DNA of 64,000 nt from Chlamydoabsidia padenii (lineage: Eukaryota; Mucoromycota; Mucoromycetes; Mucorales; Cunninghamellaceae). The notes beneath the pieces were generated by a model. That model did no database searches. It saw only the letters and a program-made list of their open reading frames with translations, and had not been told where the DNA came from. Below are positions 48,523-61,323 of the stretch, one piece after another. The position numbers and the translations under genes were made by a program. The number at the start of each line of letters is the position of its first letter. The stretch's first letter is position 1. The DNA lies in NCBI GenBank assembly GCA_025330725.1, contig JAIWND010000047.1, positions 1 to 64,000 on the forward strand, in the 5' to 3' direction.

Positions 48523-49446
48523 CTAAGGTTGAGCCAGTACCGAGCGCAAGATGACGCAACGACGTTCGAGCATTTCCAAGAAGCCATGCATTTGATCCTT
48601 GTCCATACGAGCCAAGAGTCCCTTGAATCGATCATCATCATCGTCCTTTTGTTTCTTGTCCCACTTGATTTCCTCCTCCTCCTCCTCCAACACATCATCA
48701 AAAGATCGTTTGACACCATGGATGTAGGGAGTTTGATGATGGATCGCCGGTAATAAGAACGGTTTACTTGCCAAAGGTTTCAATGACTTGTTACCAGTAG
48801 TGACAGTAGTATTGTTGTTGCCTTTCATGCTAGTCATCATCATCATCATCACCATGGGATCCATCCAGTTGGGTACAGCAGAAGACGGTTTAGGCAACTG
48901 TTGTTTCTGTCGCACATGTAAAGGACGATGAGCACCATATTGTTTATAATAAAGACCACACGCATTGCAAAGAGAATGAGCACGATCAGGGGTTCGGCGC
49001 CATAATGGTGTTTTGGTGACATGGCAATTGAAGCATTCCAGTTGACGAGGGGCACGTGTTTTCTTCGGCTTGTTACTGGGAGTCACTTCAGGTACCATAG
49101 GTTCTTGCTTATCCACAACTTGAGACCTGTCTTCTTCAAAGTTGACAAATTGATTCAAATCCAATTCTTGACCAAAAAGGTCCTGTTGTCCATCTTCTTG
49201 GGTACTTGATGATAATATCATGGCCAGTAAAGCATTGGCATCCAAAGGACTGTCAGAAGGTGAGGGCATAAAGGAGTCCAAAGAAGTAGTAGGTGATGGT
49301 AATGATTCGCTGTTTGTCAAGGCTGGTGAGGATGAGAATGATGAAGCATCATATAATTGAGACAAGCTATTATCATTGTCCTGATCTTGTTCAGTAAAGA
49401 AAAGGTCGGGAGACAATAGATAATCTTGTGCTATGGATGGAATCAT
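48523..49446 (-). CDS. GATA-type zinc-finger transcription factor
   Basis: A single exon of 307 codons from the ATG at 49446 (upstream in-frame codons lack an ATG-supported start). The finger reads [20 protein letters not shown] then [20 protein letters not shown], a type-IV C-x2-C-x18-C-x2-C GATA finger with a basic tail. The TPDRAHSL loop resembles the Ash1/Ams2-type subgroup of fungal GATA factors. The N-terminus is acidic/Ser-rich (possible activation region) and the C-terminus has a Glu/Asp tract and an amphipathic end ([20 protein letters not shown]). Targets unknown. Confidence 0.9.
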   Translation of the reverse strand: MIPSIAQDYLLSPDLFFTEQDQDNDNSLSQLYDASSFSSSPALTNSESLPSPTTSLDSFMPSPSDSPLDANALLAMILSSSTQEDGQQDLFGQELDLNQFVNFEEDRSQVVDKQEPMVPEVTPSNKPKKTRAPRQLECFNCHVTKTPLWRRTPDRAHSLCNACGLYYKQYGAHRPLHVRQKQQLPKPSSAVPNWMDPMVMMMMMTSMKGNNNTTVTTGNKSLKPLASKPFLLPAIHHQTPYIHGVKRSFDDVLEEEEEEIKWDKKQKDDDDDRFKGLLARMDKDQMHGFLEMLERRCVILRSVLAQP

Positions 49447-49608
49447 GATTTGTATATATAAAGTAAGTGGTGAGAAGGAGGAGGAGGAGGAGGAAAAGGG
49501 GGTATGTATATAAAAGTGAGGGAGGAGGAGGAAAATGGTTACAAAGGTAAGTAAAGAAACAAGAAAGAAGAAGAGAGGGAAAGGAAAAGTGGAAAAGAAA
49601 ACCATATT

Positions 49609-49620
49609 TTCCAAATCCCG
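49609..49620 (-). promoter_or_regulatory. TTCCAAATCCCG motif variant upstream of the GATA gene
   Basis: About 163 nt before the ATG, same orientation as the other sites, with one inserted C. Confidence 0.35.
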
Positions 49621-50371
49621 GTAGGATCCTATCGGCCAATCAGAGTCCAGTACGCTACTAAACCGGCCATGTTCCCCCCCAAAAAAAAAATGAAGTACCG
49701 CCTTGTCCACCCCTTTTCAAAAGAGGATCCCCCTTGTTACCCTTGATTTTTTTCTATTCTCTTACTTTTTTTTAACAAGAGCACTTGACATGATCCTACC
49801 ACGTTTGAATTAGACGTTGTTTCTCGCACAGACTACTTGAAAATCACTGAAATTATCGTGTCGGTTACACATATAATAACTGACAGTGAATCCAAACGAG
49901 TGTTGAACGAGAAAAGTTTTTTCTTCTACACGTGATTTTGGGCAATGCACTATACCATCTTTCTTGATAAGAGCCAGTAGCTTATTTTGATTGGCTTATA
50001 CACTCGGCATTTCGAATATATATCATGGCTGCCTATATTGTAAACCCTCTTTTCAAAGAGAGATAGAGTCGGTGTAAAGGTCGGAAGCTGCATGAATGGT
50101 TTGTTCAAAAGTGGTTTATTTATTTTTCCGAGTGATGCAGCATTCCCCCAACCCCCCATTCGGCAATGCATAAATGTAAACCCCGCTTCCTTTTTTGGTA
50201 ACAGCCTTTTCAAGCCAATCAAATATCATGCTTGGATTCGTGCGTGAAATGATCAAGCCTACTGACTATTTAATAGTTTGAAACCCCAGAGTTTGAAAAA
50301 AAAAAAAAGAAAATGAAAAAAATGAAAAATAAAATCTCCTCGATCCTCTTTTTCTTCTTTTTTCTACCCAC
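49621..50371. other. Divergent intergenic region
   Basis: No gene supported. TGTAAACCCCG at 50175-50185 and TTGAAACCCCA at about 50279-50289 are motif variants in the orientation opposite to the downstream gene. A run AAAATGAAAAAAATGAAAAA precedes the MBOAT start. Confidence 0.4.
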
Positions 50372-52043
50372 ATGGATGCATTTTTTGATAAAGTGGCATA
50401 TAAAGTCGGCGGAGGTGGGATCAGTGGGGATCATATAAAACTAGTCGTGTCGATACTCTCCTCGTACTTGTTTGCCTATATATACCGATACCTCCCCCAC
50501 CATAGCCCTCGAGCAGCCGACATCAAACATCTCTACTCGATCACCATTGCCTTGGTCCTCACTCTTTTTTTCCTTAAACTGTATATGGGATTCCTTCATA
50601 TCAGTCTTACCTGCCTATTTACTTTTCTGTTACTAAAGTATAATCATACCCGTCAAGCACCGTGGATCAATTTTTGCGTGGTGATGATGAGCCTATCAAT
50701 TTGGTAAGTGGGTATGTAATGGATGTCTTGTTGTTCTTGGTCACTGATCATCATCACATGACTGTTTAGCCATCTGGACCGACAATTAAAAGGTAACTCT
50801 GGTGATTTGACTCTTGATTACTCGGGCATGATGATGATTGTCACTATTAAATTGACCATGTTTGGATTCAATGTTCATGATGGTCGACAACAAAACAATA
50901 GGCTGACACCTTACAATCAACAAATGAAAATCATCACATTCCCCACTCTTATCGAATTCAGTGGCTGGATGTTCTTTTTTGGCGGTTATTTGGTCGGACC
51001 CGCTTGTGAATATATGGATTACCTACGATTTACTGGGGTCAACAAGACACAGTCCAATGTCCCTTCCCCCGTGAAACCCACCGCTATGATTCTCATCAAG
51101 AGTTTATTTTGTATTGGGATCTTGTTATCTTGCAGTACAAAGTATAATGTGGCCATCATGTTGAAATCAGAATGGCAGACAAACTCATTTGCCAAAAAGT
51201 AAAGAGCCCATATTTGAAATCCCGATATTCATGCAACTTTTTTTTTTTTTTTCTTCCTTGTCTACAGATTACTTTTCATTCAAGTGACAGCTTTTGTTGC
51301 AAGATGCAAATATTATACAGTATGGTTACTCTCAGAAGGTGCATGTGTCTTGTGCGGATTTGGATTCACAGGGTATGATGACCAGACTGGCAAACCACGT
51401 TGGGATAGAGTGACCAATATCGATATCGTACATTGTGAACTCCCCCACTCGCTAAAAGAAATGGCAGATCACTGGAATATGGGAGCCAATCGTTGGTTGA
51501 AGCATTATGTTTATTTACGAGTGACTCGACCTGACAAGAAAGCAGGTACTAAAAGTACACTGATCACCTTTGGGGTATCTGCATTGTGGCACGGGTTCTA
51601 CCCAGGCTATTACAGTAAGTCTCCTTTTTTTTATTTTTTTATTTTATTTTGAAGCTAAATCTACATTTTACCTAGTCATGTTTCTGTCTTTGGGCGTATT
51701 CACGACCCTCAGTCGGATGATCCGGAAATCCATCCGACCCTATATGGACCGACCGGTGTGTAAGTCGATCTATGATATCATGGGCATCATGGCCACCACC
51801 TTCATCATTAATACCATGTCTATGGCTTTTATTGCTCTTTATATGAGCCCGACTTGGCAGATATGGCGCCAGGTGTACTTTATTCATTACATTTTGGGTG
51901 CGGCTACTTGGCTCACATTGACATTGGTCTCCGGGTTACATGTCCAGAAAACGAGGAGGGTGGAACCAAAAGCGGGTGATATGGATGTCACTGATTTGGT
52001 CGGTGTCGAACCACCTGAGGTCTCTTTGAACAAAATGGATTAG
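50372..52043 (+). CDS. ALE1: MBOAT lysophospholipid acyltransferase, Ale1-like
   Basis: Four exons (50372-50703, 50770-51198, 51268-51614, 51676-52043) give 491 residues with many membrane segments. The MBOAT core is present: LDYSGMMMIVTIKLTMFGFN, PACEYMDYLRF, NRWLKHYVYLRV (active-site Asn region) and SALWHGFYPGYY with the catalytic His. The family re-acylates lysophospholipids in the ER (Lands cycle). The third splice phase requires GGCTATTACA before the GTAAGT donor. Intron 2 contains a TTGAAATCCCG-TTCATGCA pair. Confidence 0.92.
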
Positions 52044-52902
52044 GTTTTTCTTTCACGTATATTAAAGGAGGTGTTGTAAGATAATAACCGGATGTGATGG
52101 CATGATTTTTCCATATATGGATTGTGCTACACATAATCGGATTTTTGAAAATATGTGAGGGATAAATAAAGGCTCTTTCTTTCCTCCCCCCCTCCCTCCT
52201 CTTTTTTTTCTTTTTTACTCTATACAACAACACTGTATACTTTATCAAGTACCTTTATGTCTCGTGTCGTGGCCGAATCTTTTAGATCCTTTGATAAATC
52301 AATACAATCCTCATCATGTTAATGGACTCGTCATTCCGCCAAAGTCTAGGTGCCGGTATCATTACGATTAATCTTTATCATTTAAAAGGCGTGGCGTTGG
52401 CACATTGTACTAAAATCAAAGGCATCTGTGCCCTCCTTAACATTGGATTTTTTTGTTTTACATTGTCGGTTGTATAGAATCATATTATTGGTAATAGAAA
52501 ATATGGATTTCAGGGTACACCTTAAACTCATGCCTTTTCTTGTATTTTGAAAAAGTAGTCTGCTCTCGAATCTTTATCAACTCGAATCAACTTTTACAAG
52601 TGGATATTAGGACCAGTTATCTCAATTGCGTGTTATCCGGATTTCGAATCCCGACCTGGCTGACCGAAAACAATCTGGATCAACAATTACTAAATACTCA
52701 TAAATCAACTTTTTACACGAAGCAGCCATATGGATCAACCTACTTGACTACTCTTGTTTGGATGTATGTTTTATAATAATGTGGGACGATCTGGTGAAGG
52801 TAAATAGAAAATCAGATACAATGGCATGAAAAATAGATGCCGAGACATAATGGGCGATCCTTATTGGTGAAACTGACATCTGATGAACTCTCATCTTTCT
52901 GG
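52044..52902. other. Intergenic stretch upstream of MetE
   Basis: A possible minus-strand polyadenylation region lies at 52165-52200. TTCGAATCCCG is at 52643-52653. The plus frame 52540-52776 has no recognisable features and probably is not a gene. Confidence 0.4.
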
Positions 52903-52914
52903 CGGGGATTAAAC
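52903..52914 (+). promoter_or_regulatory. CGGGGATTAAAC motif variant upstream of MetE
   Basis: About 200 nt before the ATG, followed by CATGATC. A TATAAAA box stands at 53014-53020. Confidence 0.35.
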
Positions 52915-53102
52915 ATGATCAAAGCAAAAAAGCAACTTGGAAAACCTGATGAAGCACTCTGATTGGCTGGTGTTTAGCATGTAAATCTACATCTCTTTAC
53001 AATATTGGTGAGATATAAAACCATCCTCTTTTTTTTTTTTTTTTATTCCTTCTTCTTCTTCTTCATCTCACTCACTCACTCTTTACTCTTCTTCCTATTA
53101 TC

Positions 53103-55631
53103 ATGGTCAAAGCAACTAATCTCGGATTCCCCTATGTCGGCAGCCAACGTCAAACTAAAAAGTTGGTTGAATCCTTCTGGTCTGGCAAAATCTCTGGCGA
53201 TGAACTCAAGGCATCCATTTTAGAAATTCAACAATCTCACTGGAAGTTGCAAAAGGAACAAGGTCTCGAACACATCCCCTCTGGTGAATTCACCTTGTAC
53301 GATCGTGTATTGGATACTGCTCAACAATTTGGTGCCATTCCTCAACGTTACCAACACTTGTCTCCTTTGGACCAATTCTTTGCCATGGGTCGTGGTTTAC
53401 AACGTGCTGCTACCGAATCCACTGAAAAGGTCGATGTCCCTGCTATGGAAATGAAGAAATGGTTCGACACCAACTACCACTTTATCGTCCCTGAATTCGA
53501 ACGTGACCAAGAATTCACCTTGCAAGCTCCTCGTGCTGTTGAACAATTCAAGGCGGCCAAGGCTCTCAACATCCACACTCGTCCTGTCCTCGTTGGTCCC
53601 GTCTCCTTTTTGTTTTTGGGTAAGCCTGGTAAGGGTGTGGATGCTTTCGATACTTTGTCTCTCTTGCCCAAGCTCTTGCCCAAGTACATTGAACTCTTGA
53701 AACAATTGGAACAAGCCGGTGCTGATTGGGTACAAATCGATGAACCCATCTTGATTTTGGATTTGCAAGAAAACGTCAAGACTGCTTTGGAATCTGCTTA
53801 CAAGACTATCAAGGGTCAAACCTCTCTCAAGACTTTGGTGGCTGCTTACTTTGGTCGTGTGGAATCCAACATTTTGGCGGTGAAGGATCATGTCGATGCT
53901 ATCCATTTGGATCTGGTACGTGCTCCTGAAGAATTGGATACTATCTTGCCCTTGTTGAACAAGGATCAAATCTTGTCGGTGGGTGTCGTCGATGGTCGTA
54001 ACATTTGGATCAACAACTTGGCCAAGTCTGTAGCTTTGGTTCAAAAGGCGGTGGCTGCTCTTGGTCAAGACCGTGTGTTTGTGGCTCCTTCTTGCTCCTT
54101 GGCTCACTCTCCCTTCTCTACCTCGTTCGAAGTCAAGATCAAGGAAAAGAACCCTGAATTGTTCAGCTGGTTGTCCTTCTCCGTGGAAAAGTGTGCTGAA
54201 ATCGTCACCATCGCCAAGGCTGTCAATGGTCAAGATGTCAAGGCTGAATTGGCTGCCAATGCTGCTGCTGTAGATACCCGTCGTACCTCTCCTCAAACTG
54301 TCAACCCTCAAGTCCGTGACCGTGTGGCCAAGATCCCTACTGAAGCCTGGAAGCGTCCTTCTCCCTTTGCTACTCGTCGTGAAGCTCAAGTCAAGAAGCT
54401 CAAGTTGCCTCTCTTCCCTACCACCACCATTGGTTCTTTCCCTCAAACCAAGGAAATCCGTGTGGCTCGTCAACAATTCACCAAGGGTACTCTCTCTCAA
54501 GCTGACTATGATACTTTCATCAAGGCTCAAATGAAGGAAATGGTGGAAGCTCAAGAAAAGTTGGATATTGATGTGCTCGTCCATGGTGAACCCGAACGTA
54601 ACGACATGGTGGAACATTTCGGTCACTTGTTGCATGGTTATGACTTTACTCAAAATGGTTGGGTGGTGTCCTATGGTTCTCGTTGTGTCAAGCCTCCTGT
54701 TATCTTTGGTGATGTGTCTCGTCGTCAACCCATGACTATTGATGAAATTGTCTACGCTCAATCTTTGACCAAGCGTCCTATGAAGGGTATGTTGACTGGT
54801 CCTGTTACTATGATGAAGTGGTCCTTTGTCCGTGATGATATTCCTGCCAATGAATTGTGTGCTCAAGTTGGTTTGGCTCTCCGTGATGAAGTGGTTGATT
54901 TGGAAGCTGCTGGTATTCCTTGTATTCAAGTCGATGAACCTGCTATTCGTGAAGGTTTGCCTATTCGTCGTGCTGATTGGGATGCTTACCTCGACTGGTC
55001 TGTTGGTTGTTTCCGTTTGTCTACTTCTGGTGTTCGTGATGAAACTCAAATCCATACTCACATGTGTTACTCTGACTTTAACGATATCTTTGATGCTATT
55101 GCTGCTATGGATGGTAAGTAAATGAAAGGGGAGGGGAAAGTATTAAATGTCTAACTCCGATTTTGTTTTTTTTGTAGCCGATGTTATCACCATTGAAAAC
55201 TCCAAGTCTGACGAAAAGTTGCTCAAGATTTTTGAATCCAAGGAATACACCAACGAAATCGGTCCTGGTCTTTACGATAGTAAGTGATGGCAATATAAAA
55301 AAAACAGGGGGAAAACCACAATGGCAAAAGTGAACTAAACCCTCTTCTCCTCTTATAGTTCACTCTCCTCGTGTTCCTTCCGTTGAAGAAATGAAGCAAC
55401 GATTTGCCGATATGCTCAAGTACATTCCTGCTCATCTTTTGTGGGCCAACCCCGATTGTGGTTTGAAGTCTCGTCAATGGTAAGTATAACATAAAAAAAA
55501 AAAAAAAGACAGGGGATCGATGACTGATGATAATCTTTTTTTTTTATTTTTATTTTAGGCCCGAAACCAATGCTGCCTTGGCCAACATGGTTGAAGTCGC
55601 CAAACACTTCCGTGCTCAACACAAAGCTTAG
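53103..55631 (+). CDS. MET6: Cobalamin-independent methionine synthase
   Basis: Four exons (53103-55113, 55178-55279, 55359-55479, 55559-55631) give 768 residues, full length. The N-terminal barrel starts [20 protein letters not shown]; the C-terminal barrel has [35 protein letters not shown] and [17 protein letters not shown]. The zinc ligands are found in HTHMCYSDF (His, Cys), the Glu of [13 protein letters not shown], and [11 protein letters not shown] (Cys). It methylates homocysteine using 5-methyltetrahydrofolate-polyglutamate. Codon use is strongly biased to C/T-ending pairs such as CTC, GTC and GGT, as expected for a highly expressed gene. Confidence 0.97.
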
Positions 55632-56417
55632 ATTAGACATTCCATTTTATTATATTGATGCACTTGGTGAACGCGTACATGTACTTTTACACACACACAC
55701 TTTATAAAATTATCATTTGTTTAAAATAAAAAATAATCATTTCATGCGTTGTATATATGATGTATAGGATTTTTTTTTTTTAGACTTGAACGCAATTTGA
55801 AATTCATGCAAATTAAGCTTCGTACTATTTATGGTGTCTCCGTTCTAATTTAGTCGGTAGATCCTCCATTGTTTGATGCTATTATATCATAAGTATTAAA
55901 TCATGGATCGACTAGTCTTGTTTTTTTTTTATTGAACTTGTCGTTTTCTCTCTCTCTCTCTCATGGATGCTGCTATCTTGTTGACTAGACGGACCTTATC
56001 AGATTATGCAATGTACCACGTGGTTAATAATGACAGTAAGGGAGAAAAGGTTAACCGTAAATTCAAGCGGCGATGGAATATCGAGAAACAGGGTTTATTT
56101 TGGTACATGCCATCAAGTGGCCCTTATTAAACATCCACTTTCTCTTTGTGAGGGGAGGCTTGGCACACCGGGTGAGGAAGCTTTAATTTCTTATTACATA
56201 CTCGGCATGGTATCCGGATATACTATTCCCGTTCCCAAAAAGAAGAGAGAGAGGATATGAAATGTATTCATAGACTATGAGGTAGTTTTTTTTTTTTTCT
56301 TTCGTTCATCGGAGTTCAATGTGAATCCTAATGAATTTAAAAAACAATGCTTTTTTAAACCTGTCTTTTTTTCTTTCTTCTCTACTTTTTTTTTATTTTT
56401 GCTTTTTTAAATCCATC
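55632..56417. other. Intergenic stretch after MetE
   Basis: TTTGAAATTCATGCAAAT at about 55798-55815 combines half of the promoter motif with the TTCATGCA octamer. A plus-strand frame 56006-56260 (contains YFGTCHQVALIKHPLSLCEG) has no recognised domain. Confidence 0.35.
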
Positions 56418-57401
56418 ATGTCTTCTCCACCTCCTCCACCTCCTCTACATGATCCACACCACCCGTACATGCACTCATCTCCTACAGTGACAGTACAATC
56501 CTTGGATGACAAGTATAAACCATGCAAGTACCCTTCTTTTTTTTTTTATCAACCTTTTATGATAACACTTTTTTTTCTTTCCCTATAGATGACGACGCAC
56601 CAAGGGACATGGAAGCCGCCGCCGATAAAAAACGACCTTTAAAAGACCGATCTTGCTGTATTCGATATTGTTGCTGTGCATGTATACCACGATGGGCCGC
56701 CTATGCGGTATGGGCCCTGATCATTGCCATCATCATTGTCGTTATCGTCTTGGCATCCATCTTTGCCACTTTTAAAATGCCGACGTTTGGGTTTGTTGGT
56801 TTAGCGGCCCCTGACGGGAATTCATTCGCTTTATCGGGTACCGACTTTAGTGTCACCGATGGCGATTTTAACTTTCGGTTTGGTCTCAAGGTCAATGTGG
56901 ATAATCCTAATATCTTTCCTCTACATTTTACTCATATGAATGCCACGGTAAGGGGAAGGGAAATCAAGATGAGGGGGGGGGATTTCATCTTTTTATCATT
57001 ATTATTTAGGCTTATTACCCATCGGATACGAACCCCGATATCAAAACACGTATTGGTGGTGGATTTTTGGAAAGTCAATGGATCCCGGCCAAAACGAACC
57101 TTACGTTTACTTACCCTTTTCAAATCAACTATGATCCATCTATGGATTCTGATCAAAGTGTCCTTAGTAGTCTGACAGATAAATGTGGTTTGACAGGTGA
57201 TAAAGCACAGGATCTCTCCATCGACTATACCATCCAATTAGATGCCTCGGCTTTATTTGTCACCATTCATCCCACTATCTCCTCCTCGGCTCAATTCCCT
57301 TGTCCACTCAACGTAAGTAACATCGGGGTTTGAACATCATGATCCCTTGACTGACATATATATATTTATAGGCTGGTATGCTTCAAGGTGGTGGCGACTA
57401 G
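56418..57401 (+). CDS. LEA2-domain single-pass membrane protein
   Basis: Four exons. A Pro-rich start (MSSPPPPPPLHDPHHPYMHS) is followed by a basic Cys-rich stretch (RSCCIRYCCCACIPRW), a membrane helix (WALIIAIIIVVIVLASIFAT) and an extracytosolic LEA2-like beta-sandwich: DFSVTDGDFNFRFGLKVNVD, NPNIFPLHFTHMNAT, FTYPFQINYD, ending AGMLQGGGD. This is the layout of NDR1/HIN1-like and fungal LEA2 proteins; the cysteines next to the membrane could be palmitoylated. Intron 1 appears to use a GC donor (GCAAGT after AAACCAT), since the GT alternative leads to a stop. Confidence 0.75.
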
Positions 57402-57860
57402 TATTAGTATATATATACAACCCCTCTTAAAACATTGTTTTTAGATACCCATCTCCTTTTCATGTAAAAAAAAACCCCCCCCACCTCTCTCTCTCTCTCA
57501 ATAAAGAACTTTTTTTATTTATTTTCCTCGACGACATACATCAATGCTTGGAAAACCTTAAATGCGATCCTTTTTAGGGATACTGTTTTCCTCCGCACCC
57601 AAAACCCCCTTTCTATACATATATCCCAATATAACATCATTCAAATGGTAATAGTATTAGTGTTTGTTTTATTAAAAAGAGAGAGTAATAATAAAATAAA
57701 AAAAGAAGGTAAAACCCCCCTTCCAAGAAGAGGGAGTATAATGTGATGGATAGTGCAAGTGCATAAAGACAATGAATGAATGAATAAATAAAAAGTATAA
57801 TCTAAAATAGAAAAGGAGTGGGAAGGGGGTACTACCTAAAATAAACTTTTTCATGCCGAT
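57402..57860. other. Convergent 3' region
   Basis: No gene. AATAAAGAA after a CT-repeat at 57487-57510 probably ends the LEA2 gene; AATAAA-like words on the minus strand at about 57660-57690 may serve the PH-protein gene. Confidence 0.4.
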
Positions 57861-60800
57861 TTAAACCCCGCCGACCGTCTGCCTTTGTCCCAATGGTCTA
57901 TCGTCGTCTTGATGTTTGTTCAGGCATAAGGGAGTATCGTCTTCATCTTCATCTTCCATCAAAGGAGTCCCATTGTTCATCAAAGGCCATTGTTGTTGTT
58001 GTTGCTGTTGCATCATCATCATCATTGGATTCATCATCATTGGGTTCATCATCATTGGGTTCATCATCATCGGATTCATCATCATCGGATTCATCATGTA
58101 AGGATTGTTCATCATCATCTAAATAAAATAATAGCAATCAGTATAAAACATTGATGCCATGGATTGTTATTACCTGTTGTTGAAGTAATTGTTGTTGATA
58201 TAATAATTGGTTTTGATACATTTGTTGTTGTTGTGTTGTCGAAAACCTGATCTTTTCCTTTTCCCGTTTTTCATCTTCTAGTTGAGCAATCATACCAATC
58301 AATCCAGCACGAGGTTCCAAAGGTTTGTTTTCCATTTGTACCAAAGGTGCTGCCATCATTCGCTGATAATCATTACCATACGTACTTGCACCATCCCCGT
58401 AGACACTTGTACCACATACACTACCCCCATAGACACTTCCATTGTGATGACGATACATGGCCATTCTCGGATCCATCTGTTGTTGAGGTCGGTAAGATGT
58501 AAACCTTGGATCCGTTTCCATCACAGAGCCTGTCTCCCATTGTTGTTGTTGCATATAATCAATCTTATGCACCAATCCAGGTTGTTGACGGGTCGGAGTT
58601 GATGTTGATCTTGTTGGTTGTGGTTGTGGTGATGATAATACAGAATGTCGTTTCATTTTAGCAGCATGTGGAGGACAGTGTTGTTGACCTTTACTATTGG
58701 TAGTAGTTATACTGCTATTATTGGTGGTGGTATCATAACTACTAAATCGATTAGATCCTGGTGTGTTTGGTGAAGAGGTTGCGGTTGAGGTTGTGGTTGA
58801 CATGATGGTGGAAAGTGGTCGTCGTGGTGATGTGCTGATTTTCATCTTGTTGAATGCACTGGTATGTATAGGTTCGTCATCGTCATCCGTTTTACTGCCT
58901 TCTTCATCATCATCGGATTCTTCACCATCACTAGATAAAGGTCGAGTAGAGAATCGTTTAGACGGTGGAGTCTCTTTATGACTGTCATTGAATGGTGATA
59001 TGATTGATGCAAATGTAGAATTGTTATTGTTGGATTGGGTAAATGACGACGATGGTGAAGGTGATTGTTGTTGTTGTGAACCGGTATTCGTCGGTGCCAG
59101 ATCCATACCAAAAGTTCGAGAGAGAAGACTTTTAGCAAATCCTAACATGTCACCACTATTATTGTTATTGTCCTGGTATTCATTATCTACTGATGGAAGA
59201 ATTATCTTGTTGGAATCAGTTGGATGATGCAATGATGTGCCTGGTGAAGGTGTACTGGGTTCTGATGGTGTCAATAATTCCTAATAATAATAATAAATCC
59301 ATGTTAAAAAAGACTGATTGTTTATATATTGTATTACAATGTAAGGACTTTTTTTTACCTTTTCAGTACGAATCGCCGTTAGTTGAGGAGTAGTTGTATT
59401 AATAAAAATAGAATCAACATCATCACTTTGTTCACTATCCGATTCATTGTTGTCTTGTTCATCATCATCATCACTATTGTCACTAGCATAGACCAATGTC
59501 CGAGGTTTACCAGGTTGATTTTGCAAAGAATGTGTTGTTGTTGTTGAGACCATACTACTACAAGTGGATAATAAGGTAGGTGAGTTGGTAAGAGGGATAA
59601 CCGATTGATCGACGACAAGAGGAGAAGAAGGAATGTCAGCAAGAAGAGGAGCACTATTTGCACGAGGTTTGACAGAATACAGAGGGGGTCTTGTTGAAGC
59701 AGCCAAAGCACCACCATCATGAGGGGCACCGATCGATTTGTTTTTCAGTTTCTGTACCAACACATTCGTAAAAGTCAACTTGCTGTCCATTAAAGTTTCA
59801 ACTTGACCAAGAGGGAGATGCATGACATCAGTTGTTTCCAAAAACAACCTATCCGAATCATCATCGTCATCATCATCATCATGTATCGCCGCCGTTTCAC
59901 CAAAATTCAATGATTTCGGATCCAAAGGATCATCCAATAAACAAGACGGTTGACCATACAACTTGAATACATAAAATATCCCCACTAGCCATTGCATCAT
60001 TTCGTTGGTGGTGGATGTCATGAGAAGAGTACCTGAGGAAGTATGTGTCAAGTCCTGTACGCCAGTCTTTGCATCCGTCGTAATGAGAGTTGTGCCTTCC
60101 ACTTTAAATATCGTGGCCAAATCAATCAGCTGAGGAGATTGAGGGTAAAGAGTATAAGCATAGTCAATGTTGATGAGGGTCACCGAGGGATGTTTGGACT
60201 TTTTAGATTCATAAAACATCATTTGACCTCGACAAGGCACCGACTTTGTTTTACCAAACAAACGTTTTTCCTGTCGTTGATTGAATACTACCGCCCAGTA
60301 CTTTTTCCATTCCGTGTCACCAGCAAATCGAGCTTGAATATAACCTTGTGTGCAATGTCGTTTTGTTGTTGTTTGGGTGGACTGCCAAAGGGGCAAATAA
60401 GTCGGTCGTAAGAGTAGATAGCGTGTATATATTTCAAATAGACGAGCACATTCGAAACAAGACAGACGGATAGCAGTAACCCAATGTTGTGCGTAAGTAG
60501 GGAGTTGAGGTCGAATAAGATATTGATTACGTCCAGCCGTATTGAGTATGACCATAAAATAATCAGGATTGTTATTGTCATTGACCAAATTGGCAGTTGC
60601 ATCAGATATGTTAATATAGTGTGGTAATATGGTACCAGTTGTTGTTGTCCCATTGTTTTCCTTGACTAGTTTTTCACCATCCCATAAAGATAAAATCGGA
60701 CCAGACAATTCCATATAAAGTTTCGTCCAGTGATCATCCTGACAAGGTGAGCCATCAGAGTTGAATTGATTACGTTTAAACACAAAGCCTTCCATATACA

Positions 60801-61323
60801 CTTTTTTATGATATTGTTCATAGAGTTGTTGGATGTGGATCATATCGCTAGGGACAGTAGAAGGTGGTGTGCCAAAACAAGTAGCTGTCGTTGGTTTCAC
60901 AAAGGCTGCTGGTCGTAGAGTATGTGTAGTTGGTTGTGATAAATTGAAGAGTGACCTTGGTCGACCACAGAGTGTTGTTGTTGATAGACTATAAGATCGT
61001 CGTTGTAAAGAGAGAGGTACATTGTCTTGATAGTGGTCGTCTTTCTTGTTATTATCATTGTCATTGTCTTGATCGTCGTCATCATCAGCACAACTACTAT
61101 TGCCACTATCTTTACCGTCAGTTGTTGAAGAAGTGTGCCAGTCTGGAGAAGTGAGGCCATATTTTTCTGCATACAAAAGTCTGGATTGTCGTCGAGAAGT
61201 AGCTGTAAGTCTTGAGTGATAGTCATGACGAGTAGTGGGTGACTTGAGTTGTTGAGAGGAATTGTCAGAAGATAAAGAATCCAAATCAGAGTGTGAATCC
61301 TCGGAATACCTTGAGGAAATCAT
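57861..61323 (-). CDS. Large PH-domain protein, Skg3/Caf120-like
   Basis: Three exons (59359-61323, 58174-59280, 57861-58118), all phase 0, give 1109 residues. A disordered Ser-rich start precedes a PH region: YHKKVYMEGFVFKRNQF, DDHWTKLYMELSGPILSLWD, then FMVILNTAGRNQYLIRPQLP and HWVTAIRLSCFECARLFEIY. A second PH-like block follows: GYIQARFAGDTEWKKYWAVV. Tandem PH modules with long low-complexity tails are found in budding yeast Skg3 and Caf120, linked to the bud neck and CCR4-NOT. The C-terminal exon is a repeat of MMNPM units, then a Gln run and an acidic end. Low-complexity tracts (Asn, Ser, Asp, Gln) dominate residues 560-1000. Confidence 0.78.

Noticed and set aside
53397..55061. 554-codon open frame on the minus strand inside MetE
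   Set aside because: It is the antisense shadow of a highly expressed gene with strong codon bias, which removes stop codons from that antisense frame. The product has no recognisable domain.
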